A DNA stretch of 64,000 nt from Streptomyces pluripotens (GTDB taxonomy: Bacteria > Actinomycetota > Actinomycetes > Streptomycetales > Streptomycetaceae). The notes under the pieces were generated by a model. It did not search any database, was not told where the DNA came from, and saw nothing but the letters and a program-made list of their open reading frames with translations. Of this stretch, positions 31,846 to 41,001 are shown piece after piece (position 1 is the stretch's first letter; each line of letters opens with the position of its first letter). The DNA lies in assembly GCF_000802245.2 (NCBI RefSeq), contig NZ_CP021080.1:4278001-4342000 (forward strand), given 5' to 3'. A program made the translations under genes and the position numbers.

Positions 31846-32517
31846 TCACCGGTCGGCGGGCTGGTTCAGCCGACGGTCCAGCGCGAGTGACAGCTCCGCC
31901 TCCACCACGGTCCGGGCCAGTGGCCGCAGGCGTTGCAGATCCACCTCGGCTGCGTGCTGGAGGACCAGGTCGGTGAAGAGCTGGGCCAGGGCGTCGGCGT
32001 GCGCGCGGACGCGGGCGCCGGCGGCGAGCACCTCGGCGAGCGGGATCCCCTCGCGGACCAGGGCGGCGGAGACGTCCAGCAGGCGGGCGCTGATGTGGAC
32101 GATCTCGTCGCCGTCGGTGCCGAGGTAGCCGAGGTCCATGGCAGCGGCGAGGTTGTCGGGGGTGACCTCGTCCTCGAAGCGGGCAGCCAGTTCCTCGGGG
32201 GTGAGGCGGACCGGTTCCTCCTCGCTGGGCGTGCCGACGCCCAGGAGGTCGGCGACGTCCCGGCCGTGGTCGAAGGCCTCGGCCAACTCCGCGATGCCGG
32301 TCAGTGTGTGGCCGCGCTCCAGCAGGGCGGAGATGGTGCGCAGACGGGCCAGGTGGTGGTCGTCGTACCAGGCGATACGGCCCTCCCGGCGGGGCGGCGG
32401 CAGCAGTTTGCGCTCGCGGTAGAAGCGCAGTGTGCGCACGGTGATGCCGGCCAGGCGAGCTAGCTCCGCCATGCGGTACTCGCGCGGTGCCCCCGGGTGT
32501 TCTGCGTCCTCTGCCAC
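31846..32517 (-). CDS. MerR-family transcriptional regulator
   Basis: A 223-residue protein. The N-terminal winged helix (REYRMAELARLAGITVRTLR, then FYRERKLLPPPRREGRIAWY) is typical MerR, followed by the LRTISALLERGHTLTGIAEL helix. A long C-terminal effector region contains no metal-binding cysteines, so an organic ligand or protein interaction is more likely than a metal. It diverges from the monooxygenase operon with 132 bp between start codons, so it may control that operon. Confidence 0.85.
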   Translation of the reverse strand: MAEDAEHPGAPREYRMAELARLAGITVRTLRFYRERKLLPPPRREGRIAWYDDHHLARLRTISALLERGHTLTGIAELAEAFDHGRDVADLLGVGTPSEEEPVRLTPEELAARFEDEVTPDNLAAAMDLGYLGTDGDEIVHISARLLDVSAALVREGIPLAEVLAAGARVRAHADALAQLFTDLVLQHAAEVDLQRLRPLARTVVEAELSLALDRRLNQPADR

Positions 32518-32602
32518 ACCCGCAGCCTATGTTGTACCGCCGGTAACTTTCCCTCCCCGGACCCCTACCGCTCGGTACGGAGCTGCTCTACAGTCCCATT
32601 GC

Positions 32603-32618
32603 GCCAGTATTCACTGGC
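32603..32618. promoter_or_regulatory. 6-bp inverted repeat before the monooxygenase operon
   Basis: gccagt (32603-32608) and actggc (32613-32618) are perfect reverse complements around attc, 32 bp before the monooxygenase start. It is a candidate site for the divergent MerR regulator. Confidence 0.35.
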
Positions 32619-32649
32619 AGAATCCAAGGCGATGCGTGGAGGCTTCGGG

Positions 32650-34251
32650 ATGGCCGAGCACGAACATGTACGGGTGGCGGTGATCGGGTCCGGGTTCGGC
32701 GGGCTGGGAGCCGCCGTGCGGTTGCGCCGGGAGGGGATCACCGACTTCGTCGTCCTGGAGCGGGCGGACAGCGTCGGCGGCACCTGGCGGGACAACAGTT
32801 ACCCCGGGTGCGCCTGTGACGTGCCCTCCCACCTGTACTCCTTCTCCTTCGCACCCAACCCGGACTGGCCGCGCACCTTCTCCGGCCAACGGCACATCCG
32901 CGCCTATCTGGAGCACGTCACCGACCTGTTCGGCCTGCGTCCGCATATCCGCTGCGACTCCGAGGTCAAGCTGATGACCTGGGACGCGGACAACCTGCGC
33001 TGGGAGATCGAGACCACCCGCGGGTCGCTGTCCGCCGATGTCGTCGTCTCCGCCACCGGACCGCTGTCCGATCCGAAGATTCCCGAGATCCCGGGCCTGG
33101 AGTCCTTCCCGGGCAAGGTCTTCCACTCCGCCCGCTGGGACCACGACTACGACCTACGGGGCAAGCGCGTCGCCATGGTCGGCACCGGCGCCTCCGCCAT
33201 CCAGATCGTGCCTGCCATCCAGCCGCAGGTCAGCCGGCTCACCCTGCTCCAGCGGACCCCGCCGTGGGTGATGCCCCGGGTGGACCGCGCCGTCAGCGCC
33301 CCCGAGCGGTGGCTGCACCGGTCGTTGCCCTTCACCACCCAGCTCAGGCGCGGACTGCTGTGGGGCATCCGGGAGCTGCAGGTGCAGGCGTTCACCAAGC
33401 ACCCCGACGAACTCGGCCTCATCGAACAGCTCGCCAAGCGCAACATGGCGCGTGCCATCAAGGACCCCGCCCTGCGCGCCAAGCTCACCCCCGACTACCG
33501 CATCGGCTGCAAGCGGATCTTGCTGTCCAGCGAGTACTACCCGGCGCTCGCCCGGCCCAACGTGGACGTCGTCGCGAGCGGGCTCAGCGAGATCCGCGGG
33601 TCGGTCGTCGTTGCCGCCGACGGTACCGAGGCCGAGGTCGACGCGATCATCTTCGGTACGGGATTCCACGTCACCGACATGCCGATCGCCGAGCGCGTGG
33701 TCGGCGTGGAGGGCACCACGCTCGCGGAGTCCTGGAAGAACGGCATGCAGGCGCTGCGCGGTGCCTCAGCCGCCGGATTCCCGAACTGGATGACGATCAT
33801 CGGGCCCAACACCGGCCTCGGGAACTCCTCCATGATCCTCATGATCGAGTCCCAGCTGAACTACCTGGCCGACTATCTGCGCCACCTCGACGTCCTCGGC
33901 GGCTCCGGCGTCCGTACCGCGCTCGACGCCCGGCCCGCCGCCGTCGAGGCCTGGAACCACGAGGTCCAGGAACGGATGAAGCGGACGGTGTGGAACACGG
34001 GTGGCTGCACCAGCTGGTACCTGGACGCGAGCGGACGCAACACCACCATCTGGCCCGGTACGACAACCGAGTTCCGGCGCGCGACCCGACGGGTGGACCT
34101 GGCGGAGTACGAGGTCATCCGCAAGCGCGAGGAGAACCGGGCGGGCACGGCTGGGAAGAAGGCGGGGGCGGCGGGCAAGGCAGCGGCCGGGAAGAAGGCC
34201 GCGGCCGGGGAGACGGTGCGTGCCGGGAAGCAGAGCGGGGCCGCCGCATGA
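32650..34251 (+). CDS. Baeyer-Villiger-type flavin monooxygenase with Lys/Ala-rich tail
   Basis: ATG 32650 has GGAGG 8 bases upstream and gives 533 residues. The FAD-binding GSGFGGLG lies near the N-terminus, GGTWRDNSYPGCACDVPSHL follows, the BVMO fingerprint region is FPGKVFHSARWDHD, and the NADPH-binding Rossmann motif is GTGASA. It inserts oxygen next to a ketone or oxidises a heteroatom; the substrate is unknown. The last about 35 residues are Lys/Ala/Gly-rich (GKKAGAAGKAAAGKKAAAG), unusual for the family and possibly anionic-surface binding. The gene overlaps the next as ATGA and heads a three-gene operon. Confidence 0.85.
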   Translation: MAEHEHVRVAVIGSGFGGLGAAVRLRREGITDFVVLERADSVGGTWRDNSYPGCACDVPSHLYSFSFAPNPDWPRTFSGQRHIRAYLEHVTDLFGLRPHIRCDSEVKLMTWDADNLRWEIETTRGSLSADVVVSATGPLSDPKIPEIPGLESFPGKVFHSARWDHDYDLRGKRVAMVGTGASAIQIVPAIQPQVSRLTLLQRTPPWVMPRVDRAVSAPERWLHRSLPFTTQLRRGLLWGIRELQVQAFTKHPDELGLIEQLAKRNMARAIKDPALRAKLTPDYRIGCKRILLSSEYYPALARPNVDVVASGLSEIRGSVVVAADGTEAEVDAIIFGTGFHVTDMPIAERVVGVEGTTLAESWKNGMQALRGASAAGFPNWMTIIGPNTGLGNSSMILMIESQLNYLADYLRHLDVLGGSGVRTALDARPAAVEAWNHEVQERMKRTVWNTGGCTSWYLDASGRNTTIWPGTTTEFRRATRRVDLAEYEVIRKREENRAGTAGKKAGAAGKAAAGKKAAAGETVRAGKQSGAAA

Positions 34252-35213
34252 GCCGGCTCACCTCCGTGGCCACCGGCCCGTATGCCCCGCCCGCCCCCTC
34301 CCGTGCACTGACCGTCGCCTCCACCGGCGGAGCGCGGTTGCACGTCGAGGTACACGGGCCCGAGAAGGCGCCCGCTGTCGTCCTCTCCCACGGCTGGACC
34401 TGCTCGACCGCCTTCTGGGCGGCGCAGACCCGGGACCTGGCGGCCGACCACCGGGTGATCGTCTATGACCAGCGGGGTCACGGACGCAGCCCCGCGAGCC
34501 CGGTGTGCAGCACCCGGGCCCTGGCGGACGATCTGGAAGCGGTGCTCGCGAAGACGCTGTCCCCGAAGGAGAAGGCCCTGGTCGTCGGCCACTCCATGGG
34601 GGGAATGACCATCATGGCCGCTTCTACCCGCCCCCGCTTCCACGCGCACGCCGCCGCCGTCCTGCTGTGCAGCACCGGCAGTTCCCGGCTGGTGGAGGAG
34701 GCGTCCGTGGTGCCGTTGCGTGCCGGGCGCGTGCGCACCTGGATCACCGGACAGGTGCTCGGGTCGTCCGTTCCTCTCGGGCCCGTCACGCCAGTGGCGA
34801 AGAGCATCCTCAAGTACGCCACCATGGGTGCCGGTTCCGCCCCGCACGTGGTGGAGGCGTGCGCACGGATCGTGCACGCCTGCCCGCGCACCGTGCGTCA
34901 TGCCTGGGGCGGTGTGCTCGCCACGCTCGATCTCGACCACGGTGTAAGGGAGTTGCAGGTGCCTGCCGCAGTGGTGCACGGCGCCTCGGACCGGCTCACG
35001 CCTCCCGTCCACGCCCGCGCGCTGGCCGCCGGACTGCCGAACTGCGTCGGTCTCACCGAACTGCCCGGCATCGGCCACATGACCCCGATGGAGGCTCCCG
35101 ACCTGGTGGTCCGCAGGATGCGGGAACTCGTCACCACGTACGTCACGGGGGCCGCCCCCGAGCAGGAGCAGGAGCACGGTTCCACCCCCGTGCGGAGCAG
35201 GGAGGGCGCATGA
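34248..35213 (+). CDS. Alpha/beta hydrolase
   Basis: A 321-residue protein whose start overlaps the monooxygenase stop (ATGA). It has the oxyanion region LSHGWTCSTAFW, VYDQRGHGRS, the nucleophile elbow VGHSMGGM, the acid-containing VVHGASDRLTP and the final His in LPGIGHMTP. It is an esterase or lactonase-like enzyme. In an operon with a Baeyer-Villiger-type monooxygenase, hydrolysis of the ester or lactone it makes is the natural role, though this is inferred from order. The stop overlaps the SDR start (ATGA). Confidence 0.85.
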   Translation: MSRLTSVATGPYAPPAPSRALTVASTGGARLHVEVHGPEKAPAVVLSHGWTCSTAFWAAQTRDLAADHRVIVYDQRGHGRSPASPVCSTRALADDLEAVLAKTLSPKEKALVVGHSMGGMTIMAASTRPRFHAHAAAVLLCSTGSSRLVEEASVVPLRAGRVRTWITGQVLGSSVPLGPVTPVAKSILKYATMGAGSAPHVVEACARIVHACPRTVRHAWGGVLATLDLDHGVRELQVPAAVVHGASDRLTPPVHARALAAGLPNCVGLTELPGIGHMTPMEAPDLVVRRMRELVTTYVTGAAPEQEQEHGSTPVRSREGA

Positions 35214-36094
35214 ACGGGGTCAGCCTCGAAGGGCAGGTCGCGGTCGTCACCGGAGCGGCCCGCGGCGTCGGCGAACTGCTGGCGCGCAAGCTCTCCGCGC
35301 GCGGCGCGAAGGTGGCGCTGGTCGGGCTGGAGGAGGAGGCACTGAAGGAGGTCTCCGGACGGCTGCACAGCGACAGCGCGCACTGGTATGCCGACGTCAC
35401 CGACCACGAGGCCATGAGCAGGGTCGCGCGGGAGGTGAAGGCGCGCTTCGGCAAGGTCGACATCGTGGTCGCCAACGCCGGTGTGGCCACGGGCGGTCCG
35501 TTCGCCGACTCCGATCCGCAGGCCTGGCGGCGGGTGATCGAGGTGAACCTGATCGGTTCGGCGGTGACCGCCCGCGCGTTCCTCCCGGTGCTCGTGGAGA
35601 GCCGCGGGTATCTGCTCCAGGTCGCTTCCCTCGCCGCGATCACCCCCGCGCCGATGATGACGGCGTACTGCGCCTCCAAGTCGGGAGTGGAGGCGTACGC
35701 GCACAGTCTGCGGGCCGAGGTCGGCTACCAGGGTGTGCGCGTCGGCGTCGCCTACCTGTCCTGGACCGACACCGACATGGTGCGCGGCGCCGACCAGGAC
35801 GACGTCATGCGGGAACTGCGGCAGCGACTGCCGTGGCCGTCGAACAAGACGTATCCACTGGGGCCTGCGGTGGACCGGCTCGTCGCCGGGATCGAGCGCC
35901 GTTCGGCGCATGTGTACGGACAGTGGTGGCTGCGTGGGATGCAGGGTGTGCGCGGCTGTCTGCCGGCGCTCATCGGGACGGTCGGCCAGCGCGAGATGAA
36001 GCGGTTCGCGCACCGTCTGCAGGGGATGCGCTCCGGACTCGTCGGTGCAGGTGGGGCAGCGGACGAGGCGAGTCGCGCTACGCACGGTAACTGA
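35210..36094 (+). CDS. Short-chain dehydrogenase/reductase
   Basis: A 294-residue SDR coupled to the hydrolase gene by ATGA. The cofactor motif TGAARGVGE lies near residue 15, VVANAGVAT (NAG motif) in the middle, the catalytic Ser in QVASLAAIT and the Tyr/Lys pair in YCASKSGVE. It probably supplies or removes a ketone for the monooxygenase by alcohol oxidation or ketone reduction. The basic C-terminus (about 245-294) extends beyond the core fold. The last gene of the operon. Confidence 0.87.
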   Translation: MNGVSLEGQVAVVTGAARGVGELLARKLSARGAKVALVGLEEEALKEVSGRLHSDSAHWYADVTDHEAMSRVAREVKARFGKVDIVVANAGVATGGPFADSDPQAWRRVIEVNLIGSAVTARAFLPVLVESRGYLLQVASLAAITPAPMMTAYCASKSGVEAYAHSLRAEVGYQGVRVGVAYLSWTDTDMVRGADQDDVMRELRQRLPWPSNKTYPLGPAVDRLVAGIERRSAHVYGQWWLRGMQGVRGCLPALIGTVGQREMKRFAHRLQGMRSGLVGAGGAADEASRATHGN

Positions 36095-36188
36095 TCGAAA
36101 TGCGCTGCGTGTTTGCCCGTGTGACGCTGGTCGAGGCCCCACCGAGGGGTCGCCCCCCCATCCTCATTCACCGCAGGAGTGAACCCAC

Positions 36189-36386
36189 ATGGGTATGAAG
36201 GACCAGTTCCAGGACCGGGCCGGCGAGTGGCAGGACCAGGCCAAGGACAAGACGGGTCAGGCGCGCGAGCGGGCCGCCCAGCGCAGCCGGCAGCCCCAGT
36301 CCGAGCGTGGCCGCCAGAGCACGCGCGACATCGATGACGCGGACCGGGAGATGGAAGAGCGCTTCGACCAGGACTACGACGCTTAG
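36189..36386 (+). CDS. Small CsbD-like hydrophilic stress protein
   Basis: A 65-residue, very hydrophilic protein (MGMKDQFQDRAGEWQDQAKD onward) with the Lys/Gln/Asp helical pattern of CsbD-like proteins, although shorter and more Arg-rich at the C-terminus (RQSTRDIDDADREMEERFDQ). ATG 36189 lies behind GCAGGAGTG at good spacing. CsbD-type proteins are often induced by general stress; the exact role is unknown. A terminator follows at 36419. Confidence 0.65.
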   Translation: MGMKDQFQDRAGEWQDQAKDKTGQARERAAQRSRQPQSERGRQSTRDIDDADREMEERFDQDYDA

Positions 36387-36418
36387 TCGCTGCGTTCGGC
36401 CTCGGCCGGTTCAGACAA

Positions 36419-36443
36419 GGCGTCCTCCGTCACGGAGGGCGCC
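36419..36443 (+). terminator. Hairpin terminator after the CsbD-like gene
   Basis: ggcgtcctccg (36419-36429) pairs with cggagggcgcc (36433-36443) at 10 of 11 positions around a 3-base loop. Confidence 0.7.
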
Positions 36444-36585
36444 TTGCGCCGTGCGCGCGGGGTGACGAGAGGCCAAGGCCGGCGACGGTCAGGACGACGA
36501 CTCTTGCGCCGTGCGCGCGGGGTGACGAGAGGCCAAGGCCGGCGACGGTCAGGACGACGACTCTTGCGCCGTGCGCGCGGGGTGA
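36443..36585. repeat. 60-bp tandem repeat, two full copies plus 23 bp
   Basis: A 60-bp unit beginning cttgcgccgtgcgcgcgggg is repeated without change at 36443-36502 and 36503-36562, with a partial third copy to 36585. It fills the intergenic space (36387-36798) between the CsbD-like gene and the tricorn protease gene. No gene fits in this space. The identical copies indicate a recent slippage or duplication. Confidence 0.9.
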
Positions 36586-36798
36586 TGCCAGGGGTGTGCA
36601 TGGTTTCCGGGGCGTGGGCGGTGGGCTTCCGGGGCGGTTGCGGTACGTCGTTGGGCGGGGGCCGCGGGGGCGCGGGGCTGCGAGGGTGGTGAGCGGGAGG
36701 TCACCCACGCTGCGCAGCCGCACACCGGTGGGGCTCGCGCCCCTTTCCCGGCTGCGGGCGTCTGCGGATGCCTGTCGGACGGAGCCGGCGGACGGGCC

Positions 36799-39700
36799 TC
36801 ACAGGGACCTCGGGGGCAGTTTGGGTCGCGAGCGGTCGGGGGTGTCGCCGTAGTCGGGGGGAACGGCCGCCGGAGTGGTCTCCAGGAGGTCCAGGGCCAG
36901 CCGGACGGCGTCGTCCAACTGGGCGTAGCGGCCCTCCGCCCAGTCCAGGGGGGTGCGCAGGACCTCCAGGTCGGGGGTGACGCCACGGTTCTCCACGGAC
37001 CAGCCGTAGGCCTCGAACCAGGCCGCGTTCATCGGCACCGTGATGACCGTGCCGTCGCCCAGCCGGTGACGGCCGGTCATGCCGACCACGCCACCCCAGG
37101 TGCGCTGGCCGACCACCGGACCGAGCTTCAGCAGTCTGAAGGCGGCGGTGATCATGTCGCCGTCGGAGGAGGTCGCCTCGTCGGCGAGGGCGACCACGGG
37201 GCCCCGGGGGGCGTTCGAGGTGTACGACACCGGTTGCGCGTCCCGAGTCAGGTCCCAGCCCAGGATCGTGCGGGTCAGCTTCTCGATGACGAGTTCGCTG
37301 ATGTGTCCGCCCGCGTTGCCGCGCACGTCCACGATCAGTGCCGGCCGGGACACCTCCATGCGCAGGTCGCGGTTGAACTGCGCCCAGCCCGAGCCGCCCA
37401 TGTCGGGGATGTGTAGATAGCCGCATCTTCCGCCGCTCAACTCCCGGACGACCGCGCGGCGTTTGGAGACCCAGTCCTGGTAGCGCAGCGGCCGTTCGTC
37501 GACGAGCGGGACGACGGCGACCCGCCGGGGGCGCCCGGCCCCGCCTTCCGCCGGGATGAACGTCAGCTCCACGGTCGTACCGCCCGAGCCCGCCAGCAGG
37601 GGATAGGGGCCGGTCACTGGGTCGACTGGGCGGCCGTCGACGTGGGTCAGCACGGCACCCTCGCGGATGCCCGTACCGGCCAGTGGTGAGCGGGCCTTGG
37701 AGTCGGAGGAGTCGCCGGGCAGGATGCGCTTGACCGTCCAGCCGGCGTCGCGGCGCACCAGGTTGGCGCCCAACAGGCCCTGTCGGCGCTGGTAGTGGGG
37801 CGGGCCTTCGTTGTGGCGGGCCCCGGTCACGTAGGCGTGGGAGGTCCCGAGTTCACCGAGGACTTCACGCAGGAGGTCCGCGAACTCGTCGGGTGTGGCG
37901 ACCCGTTCGACCAGCGGGCGGTACTGATCGAGCACCGCGTCCCAGTCGATGCCGCACATACCGGGGTCCCAGAAGTAGGCGCGGATGAGGCGGCCGGCCT
38001 CCTCGTAGGACTGGCGCCACTCCGCGGGCGGGTCGGCTTCGTGCGGGATGCGGCGCAGGTCGATCCAGACGGTGGTGTCGCCGTCGCCCGGCTCGGTCGA
38101 GGGCACGGCCCGCAGTTCCCCCTCGTCCACGACGACCAGCCGGGTGCCGTCGCCGCTCACCTCGAACCAGTCAAGGTGGCCGACGAGTTCGGACTTCTTG
38201 GCCTTGCCGATGTTGAAGTACTCAAGGGTCGGGCGGCCAGTGGTGTCGTCCGGGCTGGCGAAGGTCTCGCCGAGCGCGCCGGAGATCGGCCAGCGCAGCC
38301 AGACCAGTCCGCCACCCGAAACCGGACGCAGCGCGGAGTACTTGGAGGCGATGACCGGGAACGGTGTGACCCTGCTCTCTAGGCCCTCCGCCTCGACGGT
38401 CACCATGCCGCCCTCGCCGCTCTCTTCGTCCCCGGCCGGATCGAGCCCCCCGGCGGCCGGACGCCCCTCGGGGCTCAAGGCGAAGGGGGACGGGGTCGCG
38501 GAGGAGAGCGGGACGAGGTAGGGGCGGCAGCCGAGCGGGAAGGACAGGTCACCGGTGTGGACGTCGTACACCGGGTCGAAGCCGCGCCAGGACAGGAAGG
38601 CGAGATAGCGGCCGTCACGGGTGAAGACCGGGTTCTCGTCCTCGAAGCGGCCGTTGGTCACGTCCACGACGAGGCGGTCGTTGATGCGGGCCAGTTTGAT
38701 CTGGCGCAGGGAACGGCCGATGCCCGGGTGGGACCAGGCGAGCCAGGAACCGTCGGGGGAGAAGGCCAGGTCGCGGACGGGGCCGTTGACGGAGTGGATC
38801 AGTTCGGTGACCACGCTGTCTGGGGCTGCGGTGCCCGGGCCGGATTCGTCCGGGCCGGCGGTGGTCTCCGCGGACGATCTGCCGGTGGTCCCGACTCCGG
38901 AGTCGTCCGCGGTGTCGATCAGCAGGAGCCGTCCGTCGTGCGAGGCGATGGCCAGGCGTTCGCCCAACGGGTCGGAGACCATTTCCAGGACTCGGCCCAG
39001 CTTGCCCGCGGCCAGCCGGCGCGGCGCACGGTCGCCGGTCGCGCGGGGCAACTGGGCGATCTCGACCGCGTCCTCGCCCTGGGCGTCGGTGATGTAGGCG
39101 ACCTGTCCGGTGGAGCCCAGCATGTCCGGCAGCCGGACCCGGACACCGGGCGTGTCGGTGATCGTCCGGGCCGGGCCGTCGCGATGGGTGAGCCAGTACA
39201 GACTGCCTCGGACGACGACCGCGCTGGCCCGGCCGGTCTCGTCCATGGAGACGCCGTCCACGTTCTGTGCGGCCGGTACTTGGTACCTCCGGCGGCCGGT
39301 GGCCGGTCCGGCGAGGCGGATGCCGAGCTTGCGCGGTACGCCGTTCGGGGACAGGTCGTCCACCAGCCACAGGTCCCCCGCGCACTGGTAGACCACCCGG
39401 GTGCCGTCGCTGGAGGCGTGCCGGGCGTAGAAGGCGTCGTGGTCGGTGTGGCGGCGCAGATCGGTGCCGTCGTGGGTGCAGGAGTAGAGGTTGCCGACAC
39501 CCTCGTGGTCGGAGAGGAAGACGATCCGGTCACCGACGAACATGGGGCAGGCCAGATGACCTTCGACGTCCGGCAGCAGGCGTCGCCCGTGCAGCCAGAG
39601 CCGGCCCATGGCGCCGCCGCGGTAGCGCTTCCAGGAGGCCGGTTCGTGCGGCGGGGTGCCGGTGAGCAGCAGGCTCTGGTGTTCGCCGTCGAGGTCGGCG

Positions 39701-40128
39701 ACCTGGATGTCGCAGACCGGCCCCCAGGGCAGCCGTGCGCCCGGGTCGCCGTCGGTGGGGACCTTGTAGGCCCAGGTGAAGTAGGAGAAGGGCTGGCCGT
39801 GGGAGGCGACGGCGAGGATGTGGCTCCTGCCGTCCGGGTCGGGAGGTGTCCAGCCGCAGACGCGGGTGTCGGTGTTGCCCCAGTACGTCAGCCGCCGCGC
39901 GGGACCGCCGTCGACGGGGACCAGGTTGATTTCGGGGACGAGGCTGCGCCAGCTGGTGTAGGCGATGTGACGCCCGTCGGGCGAGAAGCGGGGATGACCG
40001 GCCTTGGTGCGGTCTGCCGTGAGCCGCCAGGCGCGGCCCGGGGCGTCGAGGGGTGCCAGCCAGAGGTCGTCTTCGGCTGCGAAGCACACCAGGTCGCCGC
40101 TGAGGTGGGGGAGGTGCAGATAGCTCAC
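36799..40128 (-). CDS. Tricorn-type S41 serine protease
   Basis: About 1109 residues, starting at GTG 40128 (MSYLHLPHLSGDLVCF). The ribosome site GAGGAG directly abuts that GTG, so the exact start is uncertain. N-terminal beta-propeller repeats (RFSPDGRHIAYTS, AFSPDGSWLAW) precede a tricorn C1 region. A PDZ domain follows (about 810-880, GTGIREGAVLTHVDGRPVDP), then the S41 catalytic core with VDVRGNAGGHISE and nucleophile Ser in ADEATSSDGDMI. Tricorn is a large cytosolic complex that trims peptides from the proteasome or Clp. A disordered insert (about 435-460) is Ser/Thr/Glu-rich. Confidence 0.9.
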   Translation of the reverse strand: MSYLHLPHLSGDLVCFAAEDDLWLAPLDAPGRAWRLTADRTKAGHPRFSPDGRHIAYTSWRSLVPEINLVPVDGGPARRLTYWGNTDTRVCGWTPPDPDGRSHILAVASHGQPFSYFTWAYKVPTDGDPGARLPWGPVCDIQVADLDGEHQSLLLTGTPPHEPASWKRYRGGAMGRLWLHGRRLLPDVEGHLACPMFVGDRIVFLSDHEGVGNLYSCTHDGTDLRRHTDHDAFYARHASSDGTRVVYQCAGDLWLVDDLSPNGVPRKLGIRLAGPATGRRRYQVPAAQNVDGVSMDETGRASAVVVRGSLYWLTHRDGPARTITDTPGVRVRLPDMLGSTGQVAYITDAQGEDAVEIAQLPRATGDRAPRRLAAGKLGRVLEMVSDPLGERLAIASHDGRLLLIDTADDSGVGTTGRSSAETTAGPDESGPGTAAPDSVVTELIHSVNGPVRDLAFSPDGSWLAWSHPGIGRSLRQIKLARINDRLVVDVTNGRFEDENPVFTRDGRYLAFLSWRGFDPVYDVHTGDLSFPLGCRPYLVPLSSATPSPFALSPEGRPAAGGLDPAGDEESGEGGMVTVEAEGLESRVTPFPVIASKYSALRPVSGGGLVWLRWPISGALGETFASPDDTTGRPTLEYFNIGKAKKSELVGHLDWFEVSGDGTRLVVVDEGELRAVPSTEPGDGDTTVWIDLRRIPHEADPPAEWRQSYEEAGRLIRAYFWDPGMCGIDWDAVLDQYRPLVERVATPDEFADLLREVLGELGTSHAYVTGARHNEGPPHYQRRQGLLGANLVRRDAGWTVKRILPGDSSDSKARSPLAGTGIREGAVLTHVDGRPVDPVTGPYPLLAGSGGTTVELTFIPAEGGAGRPRRVAVVPLVDERPLRYQDWVSKRRAVVRELSGGRCGYLHIPDMGGSGWAQFNRDLRMEVSRPALIVDVRGNAGGHISELVIEKLTRTILGWDLTRDAQPVSYTSNAPRGPVVALADEATSSDGDMITAAFRLLKLGPVVGQRTWGGVVGMTGRHRLGDGTVITVPMNAAWFEAYGWSVENRGVTPDLEVLRTPLDWAEGRYAQLDDAVRLALDLLETTPAAVPPDYGDTPDRSRPKLPPRSL

Positions 40129-40210
40129 CTCCTCATGCTTTTCCGCCCGGTGGGGCCCAGCAACTCGTGCGGCCCTTATGCGTCCTTCACCTTCGTGACC
40201 CAAGACACGT

Positions 40211-40225
40211 ACGAAACCGTTTCGT
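40211..40225. promoter_or_regulatory. TetR-type palindrome
   Basis: acgaaac (40211-40217) and gtttcgt (40219-40225) are perfect reverse complements around one base. A further half-site (tacgaaa) lies at 40257-40263. Both lie just upstream of the TetR gene, as expected for an autoregulated operator. Confidence 0.65.
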
Positions 40226-40298
40226 TTCGATAAGGGGAGGGGTACCCTCGTGGAGGTACGAAAGAAGATGCGAGTTCCGGAGTGGGAAGGTGACCGGC

Positions 40299-40901
40299 AT
40301 GAGCGAGGCCGTCGCAGCGACGCGTCGCAGTCGGATCACGCCCGAGCGCGAGGCCGAGTTGTACGAGGCCGTGCTCGGTCTGCTCCGGGAGGTCGGTTAC
40401 GACACCCTCACCATGGACGCCGTCGCCGCCCGCACCCGGTCCAGCAAGGCCACGCTCTACCGCCAGTGGGGCGGCAAGGCACAGCTGGTCGTCCAGGCGT
40501 TGCGGCACGGCAAGCGCGGCCACGTCGAGGACATCGACACCGGTTCGCTCCGCGGTGACCTGCACGCCCTAGTGGCGCTGGAGGACGACTGCACCATGGA
40601 GCGGAACTCCGCGCTGATGCGGGGTGTCGCCATGGCGATGCACCACAATGACGATCTGCGCCAGGCCTTCCGGGAACAGCTCATCGCCCACGAGGTGGGC
40701 GGGTTCCGGCAGGTGGTGCAGCGCGCGGTCGACCGGGGCGAGATCCGTCCCGACTGCCCGGCCATCGATTTCATGCTGCACATGATGGTCGGCGGTTTCG
40801 CCACCCGGACCTTGCTCGACGACCAGCCGCCCACCCGGGCCTTCCTCACCTCGTACATCGACGCCGTGGTCCTCCCCGCCCTCGGCGTGTCAGCCATCTG
40901 A
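40299..40901 (+). CDS. TetR-family repressor
   Basis: ATG 40299 has GGAAGG 8 bases upstream and gives 200 residues (MSEAVAATRRSRITPEREAE). The HTH region is LYEAVLGLLREVGYDTLTMD, then AVAARTRSSKATLYRQWGGK, a classic TetR pattern. The C-terminal ligand domain is all-helical. It precedes an MmpL transporter gene in the same direction by 100 bp, so it most likely represses itself and the transporter through the palindromes at 40211 and 40257. Confidence 0.88.
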   Translation: MSEAVAATRRSRITPEREAELYEAVLGLLREVGYDTLTMDAVAARTRSSKATLYRQWGGKAQLVVQALRHGKRGHVEDIDTGSLRGDLHALVALEDDCTMERNSALMRGVAMAMHHNDDLRQAFREQLIAHEVGGFRQVVQRAVDRGEIRPDCPAIDFMLHMMVGGFATRTLLDDQPPTRAFLTSYIDAVVLPALGVSAI

Positions 40902-41001
40902 CCTTCCCCAACAAACCCACTACCTGACGTCACCGCTCACGTCGTCGGGCTGATCAACCCTGCCCAGATGAACCCCACGACCTGACCGGGAGTACGCCTC
41001 C

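Noticed and set aside
36443..36585. CRISPR array
   Set aside because: Repeats are directly adjacent 60-bp units without unique spacers, and no cas genes are present.
38557..40233. Long plus frame opposite the tricorn gene
   Set aside because: Antisense shadow of a well-supported protease gene.
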